Assembly: GCA_024138025.1 (NCBI GenBank)
Contig: JAMXBD010001210.1
Location: forward strand, 310,001-374,000
Source of the DNA: Combretum micranthum
Taxonomy: Eukaryota > Streptophyta > Magnoliopsida > Myrtales > Combretaceae
Reading direction: 5' to 3'
DNA length: 64,000 nucleotides
Part shown: in pieces, positions 36,000 through 47,530 of the stretch
Layout: each line of letters begins with the position of its first letter
Position numbering within the stretch: the stretch's first letter is position 1
Made by a program: the position numbers and the translations under genes
Notes under the pieces: generated by a model
Database searches by the model: none
Seen by the model: the letters and a program-made list of their open reading frames with translations, nothing else
Told to the model about the DNA's origin: nothing

Positions 36000-36470
36000 A
36001 TGCTAGTGAAATCATGTGTGCTTAGGTGTGTGGTGGGTTAGTGTGGGGTAGCTATGCTATGGCATGCCTATGTTAGTTAAGGGACATGGATGTGGCGACA
36101 TTGGTGCTATTATAGGGACTTATATGGGGTATCTGTAAGGCTCTTTGTAGGTTATCTAAGAGGTATGTATAGGGACAGGTTGGGGCTGATGTGTAAGATA
36201 GTTGTGGGGCTTATGTGGGGCTAATATGGGGGTGTATGTGGGGTGGTTGAGGGGTATGTGTAGGGTAGGTTGAGGCTGCTATGGGGGCTTATGTAGGGTG
36301 GCAGTGGGCCGTGTATGGGGCACCTTTAGGTTTGTTATGGGGCATGTGTGGGATTGTTTTAGGGTTGTTGTGTATATGTCTCTTACTTGTCCATAATATG
36401 TGTGTGTGTGTGTGTGTTTTTTTTTTTTTTTGGGTGGGGGGGTGGGGAGGGGGGATTTATTATCAATTAT
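36000..36470 (+). repeat. G-rich degenerate repeat with (GT)n and poly-T/G tract
   Basis: From 36000 to 36380 the plus strand is very poor in C and repeats TATGTGGGGCTTATG-like words with GGGG or GGG runs every 10-25 bases. (GT)9 follows at 36400-36417, then a T run and a GGGTGGGGGGGTGGGGAGGGG tract, here written in parts: GGGTGGGGG, GTGGGGAGG. The frame at 36281-36478 is an artefact of this composition. The spacing of G runs would allow G-quadruplexes. Confidence 0.7.
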
Positions 36471-36539
36471 CTAATTAGAATTCGTTTAAAAATGGGTGAT
36501 ACAGCTTAACGGAGCGAAACGACACAACTATTTTTATTG

Positions 36540-37440
36540 AATGTTGTCTTGAACAAGTTCATTTGGACAAGCATACAAGTGAACACATAAAGAACTTTAC
36601 ATTTTCATGAATTATTAGCAAATTAGAACAAGTTATAGGGAGATCATTTACCCTTAAAAAACTTTGGACTAATTGGGACACATTGCGAAAGTTATGGGTA
36701 AAATGGAACTGGTTTAAAAGATATACTGCATTAGGTGTTGACTGGAACGACATGACCCAAACTTTTGATATGCTCGATGAATGGTGGGAGGTGGTAGAAA
36801 CGATAAGATGAGATAACCAACTTTTCATTAATTGTTTGGGAAATACTTTTTTTTTCCTCATTGATGTAGGAATACAAGAGGACCAAAAATGATATCATGC
36901 TCCAATTCTAGATAGAGGGGTTGAAAAGTAGAGACAGCCTGGAAGAGATCTTCAAGGGCACAAAGGGGATAAATCGTAGGACTTAGGCAAGGAAGTGGGG
37001 ATTTAGATGGAAATCCACGCTTTGTTGATCAAAACAATTACTCCCTATTAATGACGACCCAGTCTAACATTCATTCCAAAAGGATGAAGCATCAGGTAAA
37101 CAAAAACAATCGACTACTACTGCAAAAAAAACGATTAGAGAAATGTTAGTATTCGAGAGAGGATCTCACAAATGATTTAGGTAATTTGATTGCCATCCTG
37201 TAGGCCTGAAGTTCTAGCAATAGCATGTCAATTAGTAATGCAACCAAACCTTTGACCATTGCAACAGTTATGAAGGACATTTGGGCTTTTCCAACAATGG
37301 TGGAAAATAAATGATTAGGTTAGAAGCAATAGACATTTTCATGGACAAAAGCTTGCAAGAGTTTTACTTTGCATGTCTTGATAATGACATGAAGATTGAA
37401 TTTATCTTGCGCGAATTAGCAAAGAAAAAAAGGAACTAAC
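36540..37440 (+). pseudogene. Decayed PIF/Harbinger Myb/SANT-like protein
   Basis: The plus strand at about 36660-36800 reads, with few errors, LW.NWDTLRKLWVKWNWFK, then GVDW, then MLDEWWE. This is the Myb/SANT-like DNA-binding domain (Myb_DNA-bind_3 type) that partners plant PIF/Harbinger transposases. The C-terminal tail survives at about 37260-37435 (VMKDIWAFPTMVENK; then in another frame LEAIDIFMDKSLQEF and ACLDNDMKIEFILRELAK). Stops and frame changes show it is a fossil. Its transposase partner remnant is at 39600-40020. Confidence 0.6.
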
Positions 37441-37917
37441 ATTCATTGCTACCTTTTGGTCTTATGTATTTCGTAACCAGATTTGTTTTTTTTTTTTTTT
37501 TTGTGGTATGGTTTTTATTTGTTATTAGATTATGTGGTTGAATATGGTCTTGAAATGTTTTAATAAATTTCTTAACACGTGGTTGATTCTGAAATATTGT
37601 GCTACGAACTTGAATTCTACTAGCAGAGGCATGGCAAGTGATAACTACACGACGTATTCACAGTGTATATATTGTATCTTATAATAGAAAGGTACCTATT
37701 CGATAAAAATCCATGCTATAATTTTGCAAGAACTGGAACACAATTTATTGCTAAGGTCTTTAACCACTTGAACCCAACAAGATGCTATAACATGTTCCGA
37801 ATGAGTCTAATTTTGTTTCGATATTGTGTGGGATATTGGCACGGTATGGACTTTGAGATAGAAGAGGCTTGTCCATTGAGAAGAAAGTTAGGATCTTTTT
37901 AGTTATAGTCACTTATG
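37441..37917. other. Interior of the decayed Harbinger element
   Basis: AT-rich with a T run at about 37485. It shows no recognisable coding sequence; the frame at 37663-37902 is not assigned. Confidence 0.35.
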
Positions 37918-39528
37918 GTACATTTGGCATACAAGAATGGACCAAGAATGGAATCGCGAATCTAGGTCCTAGTCCCATTCCCATGTTTGGTACGAATTTA
38001 AGAAACCGGAATCGTGATTCCATGGAATCATCGAATCTAGCTTTAAGGGGGAATATGAATCTGGCTTTAAGAGGCCGGAATCGTGAACCTATTCCGACTT
38101 TCTTAATGTAAAATTACATAAATGACCAAATCTTCAGTAATGGCAATAAAAGCAATTTCCTTTTATTAAAATCTTTGCCATTAAAAATAAAAGAATAAAA
38201 AATTAGAAAAAAAAGAAGCTAAACCCTCGACAATATAAAACAATGTTCTCTGCTATCATATTTCTTGAGGACGACAGACCACTATTTTGTACGAGCAGAC
38301 GAAAATCAGGTATTGAATAATCTTTTTCCTACATAATTTCTTTTCATCTTTTTACTGTTAATTGATCATATTATCAAATAAAATATCGATTTTCACTTTC
38401 ATTGAAAATAACCCACTCTGGCTTAAAAAGATAAAGATTGATGACACCACTATATTGCATCGAAATTTCTTTTGATTTTTTCATTGTCAATTGATCATGT
38501 TATCAAATAAAATATTGATTTCACTTTCATTGATAACATATTATATAGATAATTTAGCTACAGATTATTATTCTACATTGTCAATGTGATTTTCACATTT
38601 TGCTTGGTATTGGGTGAGTAGTATGGCTCTGGCTACTTGTGAATTTATATGAAAATGTAAAATAATAGGAAATACCATTGATTGAGTAGGGTCACATGGA
38701 AAAGCCGAATTAATAATTGTACTGGGTATTAATTTTACATATATGATATCAAATATGAAAGTTGATGCTATGTCATACAAATATTGAGTTCAATGTTTTT
38801 CGCTTGAGCATTTAAATATAATAATTTTGTGAAATTGTAATCCTTGCACTTAACTCAATCTCGTTACACCAAATGATAAAATTGTAATCCTTTTCCACAA
38901 GAAATAACAGTAATATTCTATCATACATACATATTATGTAGCTAAAATTATGAGTGTAATTACTACTTTGAAATGTTCATATTTTCACTTTGATATATTT
39001 TTGTGTGTTTGCTTTTATACAATGATGGTTAGATTACCTTTGTGTGTTTGCTTTTATATAGTCATGGCTAGATTACCTTTAGCTAAGAGAAGGTTGGAAA
39101 GAAAGAAGAAAATTGTTACAATATTAGTGGAATGGATGAACTTTTTACATTTGATATGTTGGTTTTTTCAACAGTTATGCTTGCTAGTTGTTTCAAAAAG
39201 AAGAATTTCTTCTTTTGAAAAAATTAATACATGCATGATTTCTTCTCAAAATATATATATGCATTTAAAATATACACACAAAAATATAATATATGTAATA
39301 AAACACATACCCATAAAAGTGCATTAATTGAGGGCATTTTAGTCAAAACCTAATACATACGCATTTCATTCCATTCTGGATATGAAACAACCAAACATAA
39401 GATCAGAATAGAATGAAGGACTTTATTGACGTTTCCAAACATAGGAATAGATTCGTCATTCCACTCCTAATTCCATTCCAAACTATTCCATTTCAAGTCA
39501 TTCATGCATACCAAACGTGACATCAGAG
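37918..39528. mobile_element. Nested non-autonomous DNA element within the Harbinger remnant
   Basis: The left end GTACATTTGGCATACAAGAA pairs with the right end, which reads GTCACGTTTGGTATGCATGA on the minus strand, and the similarity continues through GGAAT-rich subterminal sequence on both sides. The element is about 1.6 kb. It contains two internal tandem duplications: 38333-38405 with 38463-38535, and a 39-bp unit at 39000-39038 and 39039-39077. It separates the Myb-like and transposase parts of the older Harbinger element. No clear target duplication and no transposase. Confidence 0.45.
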
Positions 39529-39599
39529 TATGTAAACATAGGATATTTTTTATTTTTCTAGGTTATTTTGAATATGTACGTATAAGATGCACCTACTGA

Positions 39600-40020
39600 G
39601 AAAAATAAATAGTCTAATGTATATGATTGAATGGATGGTTCATCACGGAATCGAAAGGGTTTCGTATCTCTTCATAAAGGAGAAAGGTATCATAGGTTTG
39701 AGTATAGAATGGATGGTTCATCACGGAATCGAAAGGAGCTATTCAATCATATATATTCGTCGCTAAGAAACACCATAGAGCGAACATATGGAATATGTCA
39801 TTGCTAATGCTGCTATACATAATTTTATTATTGAAAATGATATCAATGATTCGTACATTAGGAGTGGTCTCTCACAAGAGCATTTCAGTGGATTTGATGA
39901 CACAAGTGGTGAAGATGAACTAGATAGTAGCAATGCGCTTGAATTAAGTAATGATTTGTGGATGAATGGTGTACATGATTCAATATATTTAGGTTTAGCA
40001 GCATATCATCGTGGTCTGTA
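39600..40020 (+). pseudogene. Decayed PIF/Harbinger transposase, C-terminal fragment
   Basis: At about 39737-39780 the plus strand reads ELFNHIYSSLRNTIERTYGI, the conserved ELFN..HASLRN.IER.FG block before the last catalytic region of plant Harbinger nucleases. The frame 39788-40021 then gives AIHNFIIENDIND, matching the usual C-terminal LHNFI block; roughly 30-40 residues that normally lie between these blocks are missing. A perfect 30-bp direct repeat (39629-39658 and 39707-39736) lies immediately upstream. Confidence 0.6.
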
Positions 40021-40680
40021 GATGTTGCATGATCAATTATACTTTGTCTGTTTTTAGAGTTAGAGATAATTTTTGACGCAATCGGTGATGCTTCATTGTA
40101 TTAATGCATTCCAATTGTTTACGTTATTACGATGATAGTGTGAAATCATAATTGCAATATTAAGATTATTGAATGTTCTAATATAAATTAATGAAATTAA
40201 TACAATTTTCAAATTAATCTTAGATTAAAAAATGATGATGATTAGTAATGATTTTATCAATAAAAAAACCGTAGAAAGTAAAAAATAGATAAAATATATA
40301 TTGATACCAATTAGATACTGAACTAAAACTGATGATGCTCCAAGTACTAACTTTCATTCTGATCTTAAATCGAAACTACTGATTTTTCAAACATCAGCTT
40401 TCAAATCGATACTGAATTGATGAAACTGATCAAGCTCGTGATCTCTGCCCAACCAAAACTGAACCCCAATGGTTAGACGCACTTGCCTTATAATGGGCCA
40501 CTTCAACGATCATTAGGCAGCGGCCAAAAAATGAAAAACAATCATTAGGTAAATGTAAAAATAAATAAACAAAGAAAGAAAGAAAACAAATTTTTAATCA
40601 CGTCTTCCCGACGGGTTTCAGAGTAGTCGGTTTGATGCGGATCAAGCCTCCACGCTCTTTGATAACACACCCAATTTCAT
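40021..40680. other. Intergenic DNA upstream of the NYN-LOTUS gene
   Basis: AT-rich with no ORF. It probably includes the distal promoter of the next gene. Confidence 0.4.
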
Positions 40681-43600
40681 ATGCTATATATCTATACATA
40701 CACACATTTCAAACACACAACAGACCTTTGTCTGTGTTGTGTTTACGCGCAGCAGTCGAACTCATAAGTCCTTCTCTTTCTTGAAGTCGAATTTTTTCAC
40801 TACCAACTAAAGTTTATATTTTTATAATTCAATCCTATTTACCCCCTTGAAGATCTTACCTTTTCCTTAAATATACAACTACCCAGAAACATATAATATT
40901 CCAAAACCTCTCTTTTGTCTCAAGGTTTGTCCTTTCTTGATTCTCTTACCTTAATTATCTAAATCAGTGAATATCGAATACCCATTTCTTGTTTCTGGTT
41001 GATTCATAAGTATTAATTAGCTTTTTGTGCCTCTTTTTTTTTTTTTTGTGTTTCATTACTCAGTGATAAACCGATGAACTTTTGTATGTTTGATTATTTA
41101 TTCATTTTTTTCCAGGTGTATTATGTGTAGGAAGTAAATTAGTAGTTGAACAAGTTTTATAATGAGGTATTTGATGATTTCCTTTCTTCTTCTCCTTCTC
41201 CTTCTCCTTCTCCTTCTTATTCTTCTTCTTCTTCTTTTTATAATTGATTTTCTTTTGCTTATTTTGTTATTTTGGTTTTATTAATTTCATGTTTTCTATG
41301 GAATATATTGAATTGATGATTTCCGGTGTTGGAGTTAAATTGTTTTGTACTGTTGGATTAGTTTTGGCTGTTTCTAAGGTGTTGTTGGAGTGGAGGAATG
41401 CATATCCTGATTAAGGTGCTTTGGAGCTAGATTTCAAGGAATAGACAATTCAGTATTTTGATTTGCATCAATGATTTCGATAGCTTGTAAGTAGGAGTTG
41501 ATAGTTGCTACTCTACAGATAAATTGTGTGCTTAATTGACTGACTGAATCTGCGTGAAACACTGATTTTTTGGTTATTTGATTTAATTCATAATGTGTTG
41601 TGGTTGTATCGGATTAGTTCTTTTCATGTATGCAATGAGAGTATGTCTAGTGCTGAGGGAAGTATTCATTTAGCTATGCCATAGAATAGAGTTTAGTGCT
41701 TGGAGAAATTTATTAGTCAAATAAGGTTTGTGTCAAATTAATTATCAATATACTGCATTAAAAGTTATTTCAAGGCAAATTGCATTTGCGAAATGCAAAA
41801 AATCATATGTCTAAGATGCGATTTTCATTATTTCAAGGCAAATTGCATTTGTGAAATGTGATATTTTGACTGTATAAGTTTTGTATATCACATTGGTGGA
41901 ATGCGAGTTTCTATTAGAATACACAAATGGCATCTTCAAGGTGCTATTTTATATTGTGTGTTGGTAATTTCTTTCATATAATCTGCATTATGATGATTTT
42001 TTTCCTTTTTTTTTTTTTTAGTAGCATAGACAAGTGTCACACTCCCATAAGATACATGGTATTACATGTGATGGGGATTGTTATTAGTGGCTTGGGCTTC
42101 ACTAGATGAGAAGTGTGTTTGATATAGGGATAGTGTGCAGGTTGAATGTAAGGTGTCATAATTAGTGTGTTTAATGGAAGTTTGATGATGAAATGGATAC
42201 TATGTGACATTAATGGCAGAGAGAGTGATGATTTGAATTGTGTGTGAATGAATGGAATTTGTGTGGATGGTAGGTCAAAGGGAATGGAAGTTGGTGTGAA
42301 TATTTGATTTGTGTTTGATTGTTTAATGAAGATGAAAATGGAACCAAAAAGAAGTTTAGATGATTTGTGGAAAGAGGTAGATGGTGTGTGGGATGAAATA
42401 AGAAAGACAATGGGATAGTTATTTTTGTAGGAATCATTTTCCAAAACTCAAATTTATATTTGAAATATAAAAAAAGTTGTTTCCCAACTTAGGTCGTTTA
42501 TTTGATTAGCCAAGCACCACAAATAAGTGCTTGAGAAAATCCACCACACGAACCTGACCAAATAGATTTATTATAAGGGATTTGTAATCCAATACTACAA
42601 TATGTAGCGAGCATGAAGACCCACCAAAAAAGACAAAAAAAAAAAAAATTCAATACGTTATTCACCATTAGTCTTTAGATATGGTGCCATTTAGGGCATT
42701 AAACCCTACATATGGCTTTTTGATGACAATTATTGCAAGATATATTAATAGATATGACACTTGACAAAAGAAGGCTTGACTCTTGATGACTGGTTATTAT
42801 AAATTAATATTCATTAACAAAGAAAATAACTAACAATAATAGCGCACACATTTTAAACTCTTCTTGAAGTTTGTGCCCTCATCAACTCATTGGTGCCTCC
42901 TCATGCACTTCAAACTTTAACTTCAATCCTCACGCTTCCACATCAACAAGTGGAATTGGTGTGTGTCTTGATTGCTTGTAGAAAGCTTAAGGGAGTCCTA
43001 TTCTCATGTTGAACATGTTGGATACTCATGATATAATCAAGTTCGCTATTTCCAAGCTTGGTTTTAATTGAACTAGTAATGTGATCTTGGAGTCTCTTCA
43101 CTTGTGCTGTGTCATGTCAATGTCCACATAATTACACAGGATACTTTGTTCTGCATTATAGCTGGCTTGTTATTCATGAAAGCTACACACTACACTCTGA
43201 TTAATTATATCTTTGGGCAAGACCATATTTCTGCTCATGAAGCATTTGCTGTCTTATGGTTACTGCTGGTAGTTATCATATCAATTAGGCAACTTTTTTT
43301 GCATCACATGAGTCTTAGGTCAAAGCATTTACTAATCATGACAGAAGGCTTTGATTGAGCTCATACATTTCAACCATTGCTCTTGAATGCAGAAAGGTAT
43401 ATCTTCTTCAAGTGCTGGTTTTCGACACAATTTGACACAGGTGTAGGCACATCACCTGCTGTGATGCTGTTTCATCCCACTTAGGGACCTTTTAGTTTGA
43501 TTTCTTTCAAAGATCTAATTTTATAATAGACTTAATTCTTAGTTCCATCCATAAAAATTCCACCATCTAATATGTTATCTGTTTAATGTTGTTGATTTTT

Positions 43601-45532
43601 ATCCTTGCTTTGGTATGACATTATGTTACTAGAGAAGCATCATCTTTTATACCTTAATGTCCTGTCATGTCATTACTACAACTGAAATCTCTATTTTAAA
43701 CTGGACTAATACATGCTATGGAAGTTTGTTCTCCTATTCTTTGCACTCGTAAAATATTTTGTTGGAACTCTCACGTAAGCCATATGCAACTTGTTGTTTA
43801 AACAGATGCTGATATTCAATAAAGGGTGTGTTTGATTTATAGATAGTATTTCTCATTACTTTGTTTATACAAGTTGATAGAAATCTTCAATAGACAAAGT
43901 TTTGCTGCAAATGGGGAAAACATTTTCAGAAGTAGAAATTGTTATCTTCAATTCCATTATTTTCTTAGACAAGTGTCAAAATCATCAATTGTTACTATCT
44001 CTTCCTACCCGTTTCCCTTCCAGATGCCACAAGTTGGCAGTATCACTTATCTAGTACCATCCTGACATTCAACAATACTGCTAATGATACGAACTTTTGG
44101 AAAAAGAAAATGATAAATGATTTCTGTGAAACAATCACACGCTAGGTCCAGAAAGGTTTACATGCAATAATTGCCATATCCTTCTCGGATGACTTCAGTA
44201 GCTTGGTTTTGTGTGATTGCTAGACTCTTTATTCTTCTTGTTTAAACTAGATTTTGTTTAATTATAAATATTTGAATTAACATTTCTTTTCATCATTTGT
44301 TTATCCATTTAAGCAATGGATGGTTCATCAGTGAACAGCACATGCCATTTTACTTTAACAGACTGAAACTGTACTTGCTTGCTTGATGGCAATATCACAT
44401 CTTTTAACGTAGTTGTGTTGCTCTGTCCAAGCTTTATCTGCCTAAGCAAAGCCAATACATAGGTTTTAAAATCATATATGTTATAAATGATGAGAAAATT
44501 GTTCAGCAAAGTATATGTCATGGAAGAATTGGAGAATATACATCTGAGTTTTATGTGAAGGACATATCCTTTCCCCGGTATGTTTGGAATATATCTCTGG
44601 ATCGCATAATGGGTTTCCAAGATGCTTTTAGGGTTTTGTCTTCCTAAATTCCTGCCTTTTTTTTTTTTTTTTTTCACCTAGTGTGGGCTGTGGGTGTTAA
44701 TTGCATTTATATGCTTCAGTGCTATTAATACTGGGCTTGTCTGCAATAGTGAAGCTATTGCTGCCCTTTCATCTGTGATTTGACTTACCAGCTATCGCGA
44801 TATCATTGCAGTTATGTGCCTGTATTAGCTCAGTTTATAATCTATATATGAGGTTGACGGTGCGCTGCATAAGAGAAACTTGGCAGCTAATCGCTTGGGT
44901 GGCATATGTAAATGTTAATTAATCTGGAAATTTGTCTGGCATTGTATCTTCTTGCTGAAGAATGATAGGTTGACATTGACCGTGTTGTATTGTAAGGATG
45001 TATTCTATTTCTCCTGAGTCCTTTTTATTATGCTTCATGCCTGTGTGTGCTCAGGCGCATATTCAAACGTTTCTTTCCCTAGTAGAAAATATAGCATGAC
45101 CATAGTAAATCTGTGAAAGTATATTTAGCAGAGTCTTTTCTTCAATCCATTCATAGTTAGCAACATCAAGAATTGAAAACTCACTCATCCAGGTGAATTG
45201 TTGTTTGATCTGCTGGCATTGGCCTTGAATGCTGCTGTCTGTGAATGATTTGCTTTATAAATCCACATAATCATTTTTCAGTCACTGGAATAGCAGTTGA
45301 GCAAGGATCATGCCTGTTGGAAAAAACTGAATGATGACTTTAAATTCTTGAGCAGCATCATTGGGATCCCATGTTAAACATTCATGGCTCTTACCTTTGG
45401 AAGTTGAACCCTGCATGCTAGATTTTTGCCTTTGAGTGGTTTGACTATTCAGTGTATCCTCTTGCTTTGCAGTTTATTAACTCCCTGTACTGACAAAACA
45501 TTGCAGGTATCCTTGATTTCAAGAAGCATAAA
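40681..45532 (+). promoter_or_regulatory. Probable promoter and intron-containing 5' leader of the NYN-LOTUS gene
   Basis: A TATA-like CTATATATCTATACATA lies at about 40684-40700, followed by UTR-like sequence. A donor-like CTCAAG|GTTTGT occurs at about 40925 and a small exon candidate at about 41117-41165 (TTCCAG acceptor, GAG|GTATTT donor). The acceptor ATTGCAG at about 45507 sits shortly before the start ATG. Exon limits are inferred and transcript data would be needed. The roughly 4.3 kb between contains a C-poor block (42050-42425), a 30-bp direct repeat (41766-41795 and 41829-41858), (CTT)n near 41190-41236, and no credible gene; the 135-residue minus frame at 42037-42444 is compositional. 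Confidence 0.4.
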
Positions 45533-47122
45533 ATGGCTGATTCAAGCTCATCAACATCATTAGTTTCATTTGAATCATCTAAGGGCACTCATATGGTTGA
45601 TGTGAACATGAATATGTCTCAACCTTCTTTTGGTGCTCAAGGAAGAAATGATTCTGATGGTCCTGTCTCTATCCTTTGGGACATTGAAAACTGTCCTGTG
45701 CCTAGTGATGTGCGGCCAGAAGATGTAGCAGGCAATATCAGAATGGCTTTGCGTGTGCACCCTGTAATTAGAGGAGCTGTCATGATGTTCTCAGCATACG
45801 GAGATTTCAATGCTTTCCCAAGGCGATTGAGAGAAGGGTGCCAAAGAACGGGTGTTAAGCTTGTTGATGTTCCAAATGGGAGAAAGGATGCTGCTGATAA
45901 GGCTATCTTGGTTGATATGTTCCTGTTTGCCCTTGATAATCCTCCTCCCTCATCTATTATGCTGATATCTGGGGATGTTGATTTTGCCCCTTCCCTCCAC
46001 ATCCTTGGTCAACGTGGATATACTATAATTCTGGTCATCCCTGCTGGGGTTGGTGTTTCCTCTGCTCTCACCAATGCTGGGAAGTATGTATGGGACTGGC
46101 CAAGTGTGGCCCGAGGTGAAGGCTTCCTCCCCACTCCAAAGGTTTTAATGCCTCCTCGAGGTGTACAGTCTGATTTTGTTGGATATTTCATGGGGTGTAA
46201 TATCAATGACAACCAAGATGCCCAAAATGAGGAAGAAGCCATTATTTATAGGGGAATTTCACAAAGCTATAGCACCTCAAGAGATATTTCAATATTGTCA
46301 CAGTCTCTTACCGAATACAACAGTGCAACTATTACTATGCCTAGTTTTCCTCCAACTTCACGATGTCAGAGCCTCCCATCTGGACTGAATGAAGCAACAG
46401 GTGGACCTTCCTCCTTGGTTGATCAGAATGATCCCCTGTGGGTGCAGCCTGGTGATTTGAATGGTTTAAAGCTGCAGCTTGTGAAGTTGCTTGAGCTTTC
46501 CGGTGGGTGCTTGCCTTTGACTCGTGTTCCTGCTGAGTATCAGAAGGTTTTTGGACGGCCTCTCTATGTATCTGAGTATGGGGCATTTAAGCTTGTGAAC
46601 CTTTTCAAGAAGCTAGGTGATGTCTTGGCAGTTGAGGGTAAAGGCCATCGCAAGTTTGTATACCTTCGTAATATATAGGACAGAACCAAGTGCACCTCCT
46701 TTGGATCTGACCAGGAGGGACAGGAAAGGAAAAAGTAATCATGAAGAGAGTATTGAGGTGGTTGGAGGATGTGGCTCTTCAGATGAAATTTCAGACGAGG
46801 ATAGAGTAGTCTTGGGAGAACAGTGTGAGGAGACAAGAAGGCAGGAAGGGACGCATCTCACAGCAGGAGCTCGGTGTCACATCAATGAACAAAATCTTGA
46901 GCAGTTCAAGCGTGAGCTCCAAGAAATCTTAGTAAGTTATTCTTGTCGGATCTTCTTGGGATGTTTTGAGGCAATTTATCTGCAGCGATACAAAAAACCA
47001 TTGGAGTATCATAGGTATGGGGTAAATAACCTGAAGAGTTGTTGCAAAAGATGGGGGATGTTATAATACTTCATGAAGAACCTGTAAGCAAAAGGAGGTT
47101 CCTAGCTGCAATTGGTGGCTAA
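45533..47122 (+). CDS. NYN domain plus LOTUS/OST-HTH RNA-binding protein, frame disrupted near the C-terminus
   Basis: Plant member of the NYN (PIN-like, limkain-b1/MARF1-like) family. NYN domains are putative RNases and LOTUS domains bind RNA, so a role in RNA turnover is inferred. NYN, residues about 45-195: acidic residues sit in ILWDIENC (D50), the [11 protein letters not shown] segment (D122, D128) and [10 protein letters not shown] (D148, D150), as expected for the active site. The first LOTUS domain is at residues 309-380. The first frame stops at 46678 after 381 aa, but conserved sequence resumes in the +1 frame ([43 protein letters not shown]). It then returns to the first frame at about 47033 ([18 protein letters not shown]) and stops at TAA 47120-47122. 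One extra base in the ATATATA run at 46671-46677 and one missing base near 47031-47033 would explain this. The total would be about 529 aa, normal for the family. Single coding exon. Confidence 0.9.
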
Positions 47123-47530
47123 AAAGCCAAGGTACTTGCCTTCTGTTGTAATTTATGGTGCTTTCAAGTTATTGAAAGGCATAACAGCCGATACGTGCTT
47201 ATTATTCCGTGTCGTTTCCTGTTATCTTTGCCTTTTCTTTTCTTCCACTTGGAAGTTGCATAAAGAATGGCATCTGCTTGCCTTCTCTTGATGCATAATA
47301 GTTGAAACGTGCTATTATTCTGTATCGTTTCCTGTTGCCTTTGTTCTTTCTTTCCTTCCATGCGGAAGTTGCATAAAGTGGCAGCAGCTTGGACCACCTG
47401 TTTTATTTGTAATGTGAGTCCTGCATGGATTAAGAGTTTCCTTTTTTCAACTTCCATGTAAAGCTGGAGCCTCTGATCAAACTGCTCATCAGTTAATTGA
47501 ATATATGTAATAAAGCAAATGCGTTTTCAT
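47123..47530 (+). repeat. 3' UTR of the NYN-LOTUS gene with a tandem duplication
   Basis: A unit of about 105 bp is duplicated with a period of 113 bp: 47179-47285 and 47292-47392. Both copies share GCATAA, ACGTGC, TATTATTC, TCGTTTCCTGTT and GGAAGTTGCATAAAG blocks. The minus frame 47164-47457 shows the duplication only because it spans it; it is not a gene. Confidence 0.7.
47509..47514 (+). terminator. Polyadenylation signal AATAAA
   Basis: AATAAA about 390 bases after the final stop of the NYN-LOTUS gene, followed by a T-rich and GT-rich region as is usual near plant cleavage sites. Confidence 0.5.

Noticed and set aside
36281..36478. Plus-strand Gly/Trp-rich frame
   Set aside because: It is created by G-rich repeat and microsatellite sequence.
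42037..42444. 135-residue minus-strand open frame upstream of the NYN-LOTUS gene
   Set aside because: It comes from a strand-biased, low-complexity block (Ser/Pro/Ile/His-rich), overlaps another minus frame, and matches no family I know.
45637..46002. Minus-strand frame of 121 codons
   Set aside because: It is the shadow of the NYN domain on the other strand; the plus-strand protein is clearly conserved.
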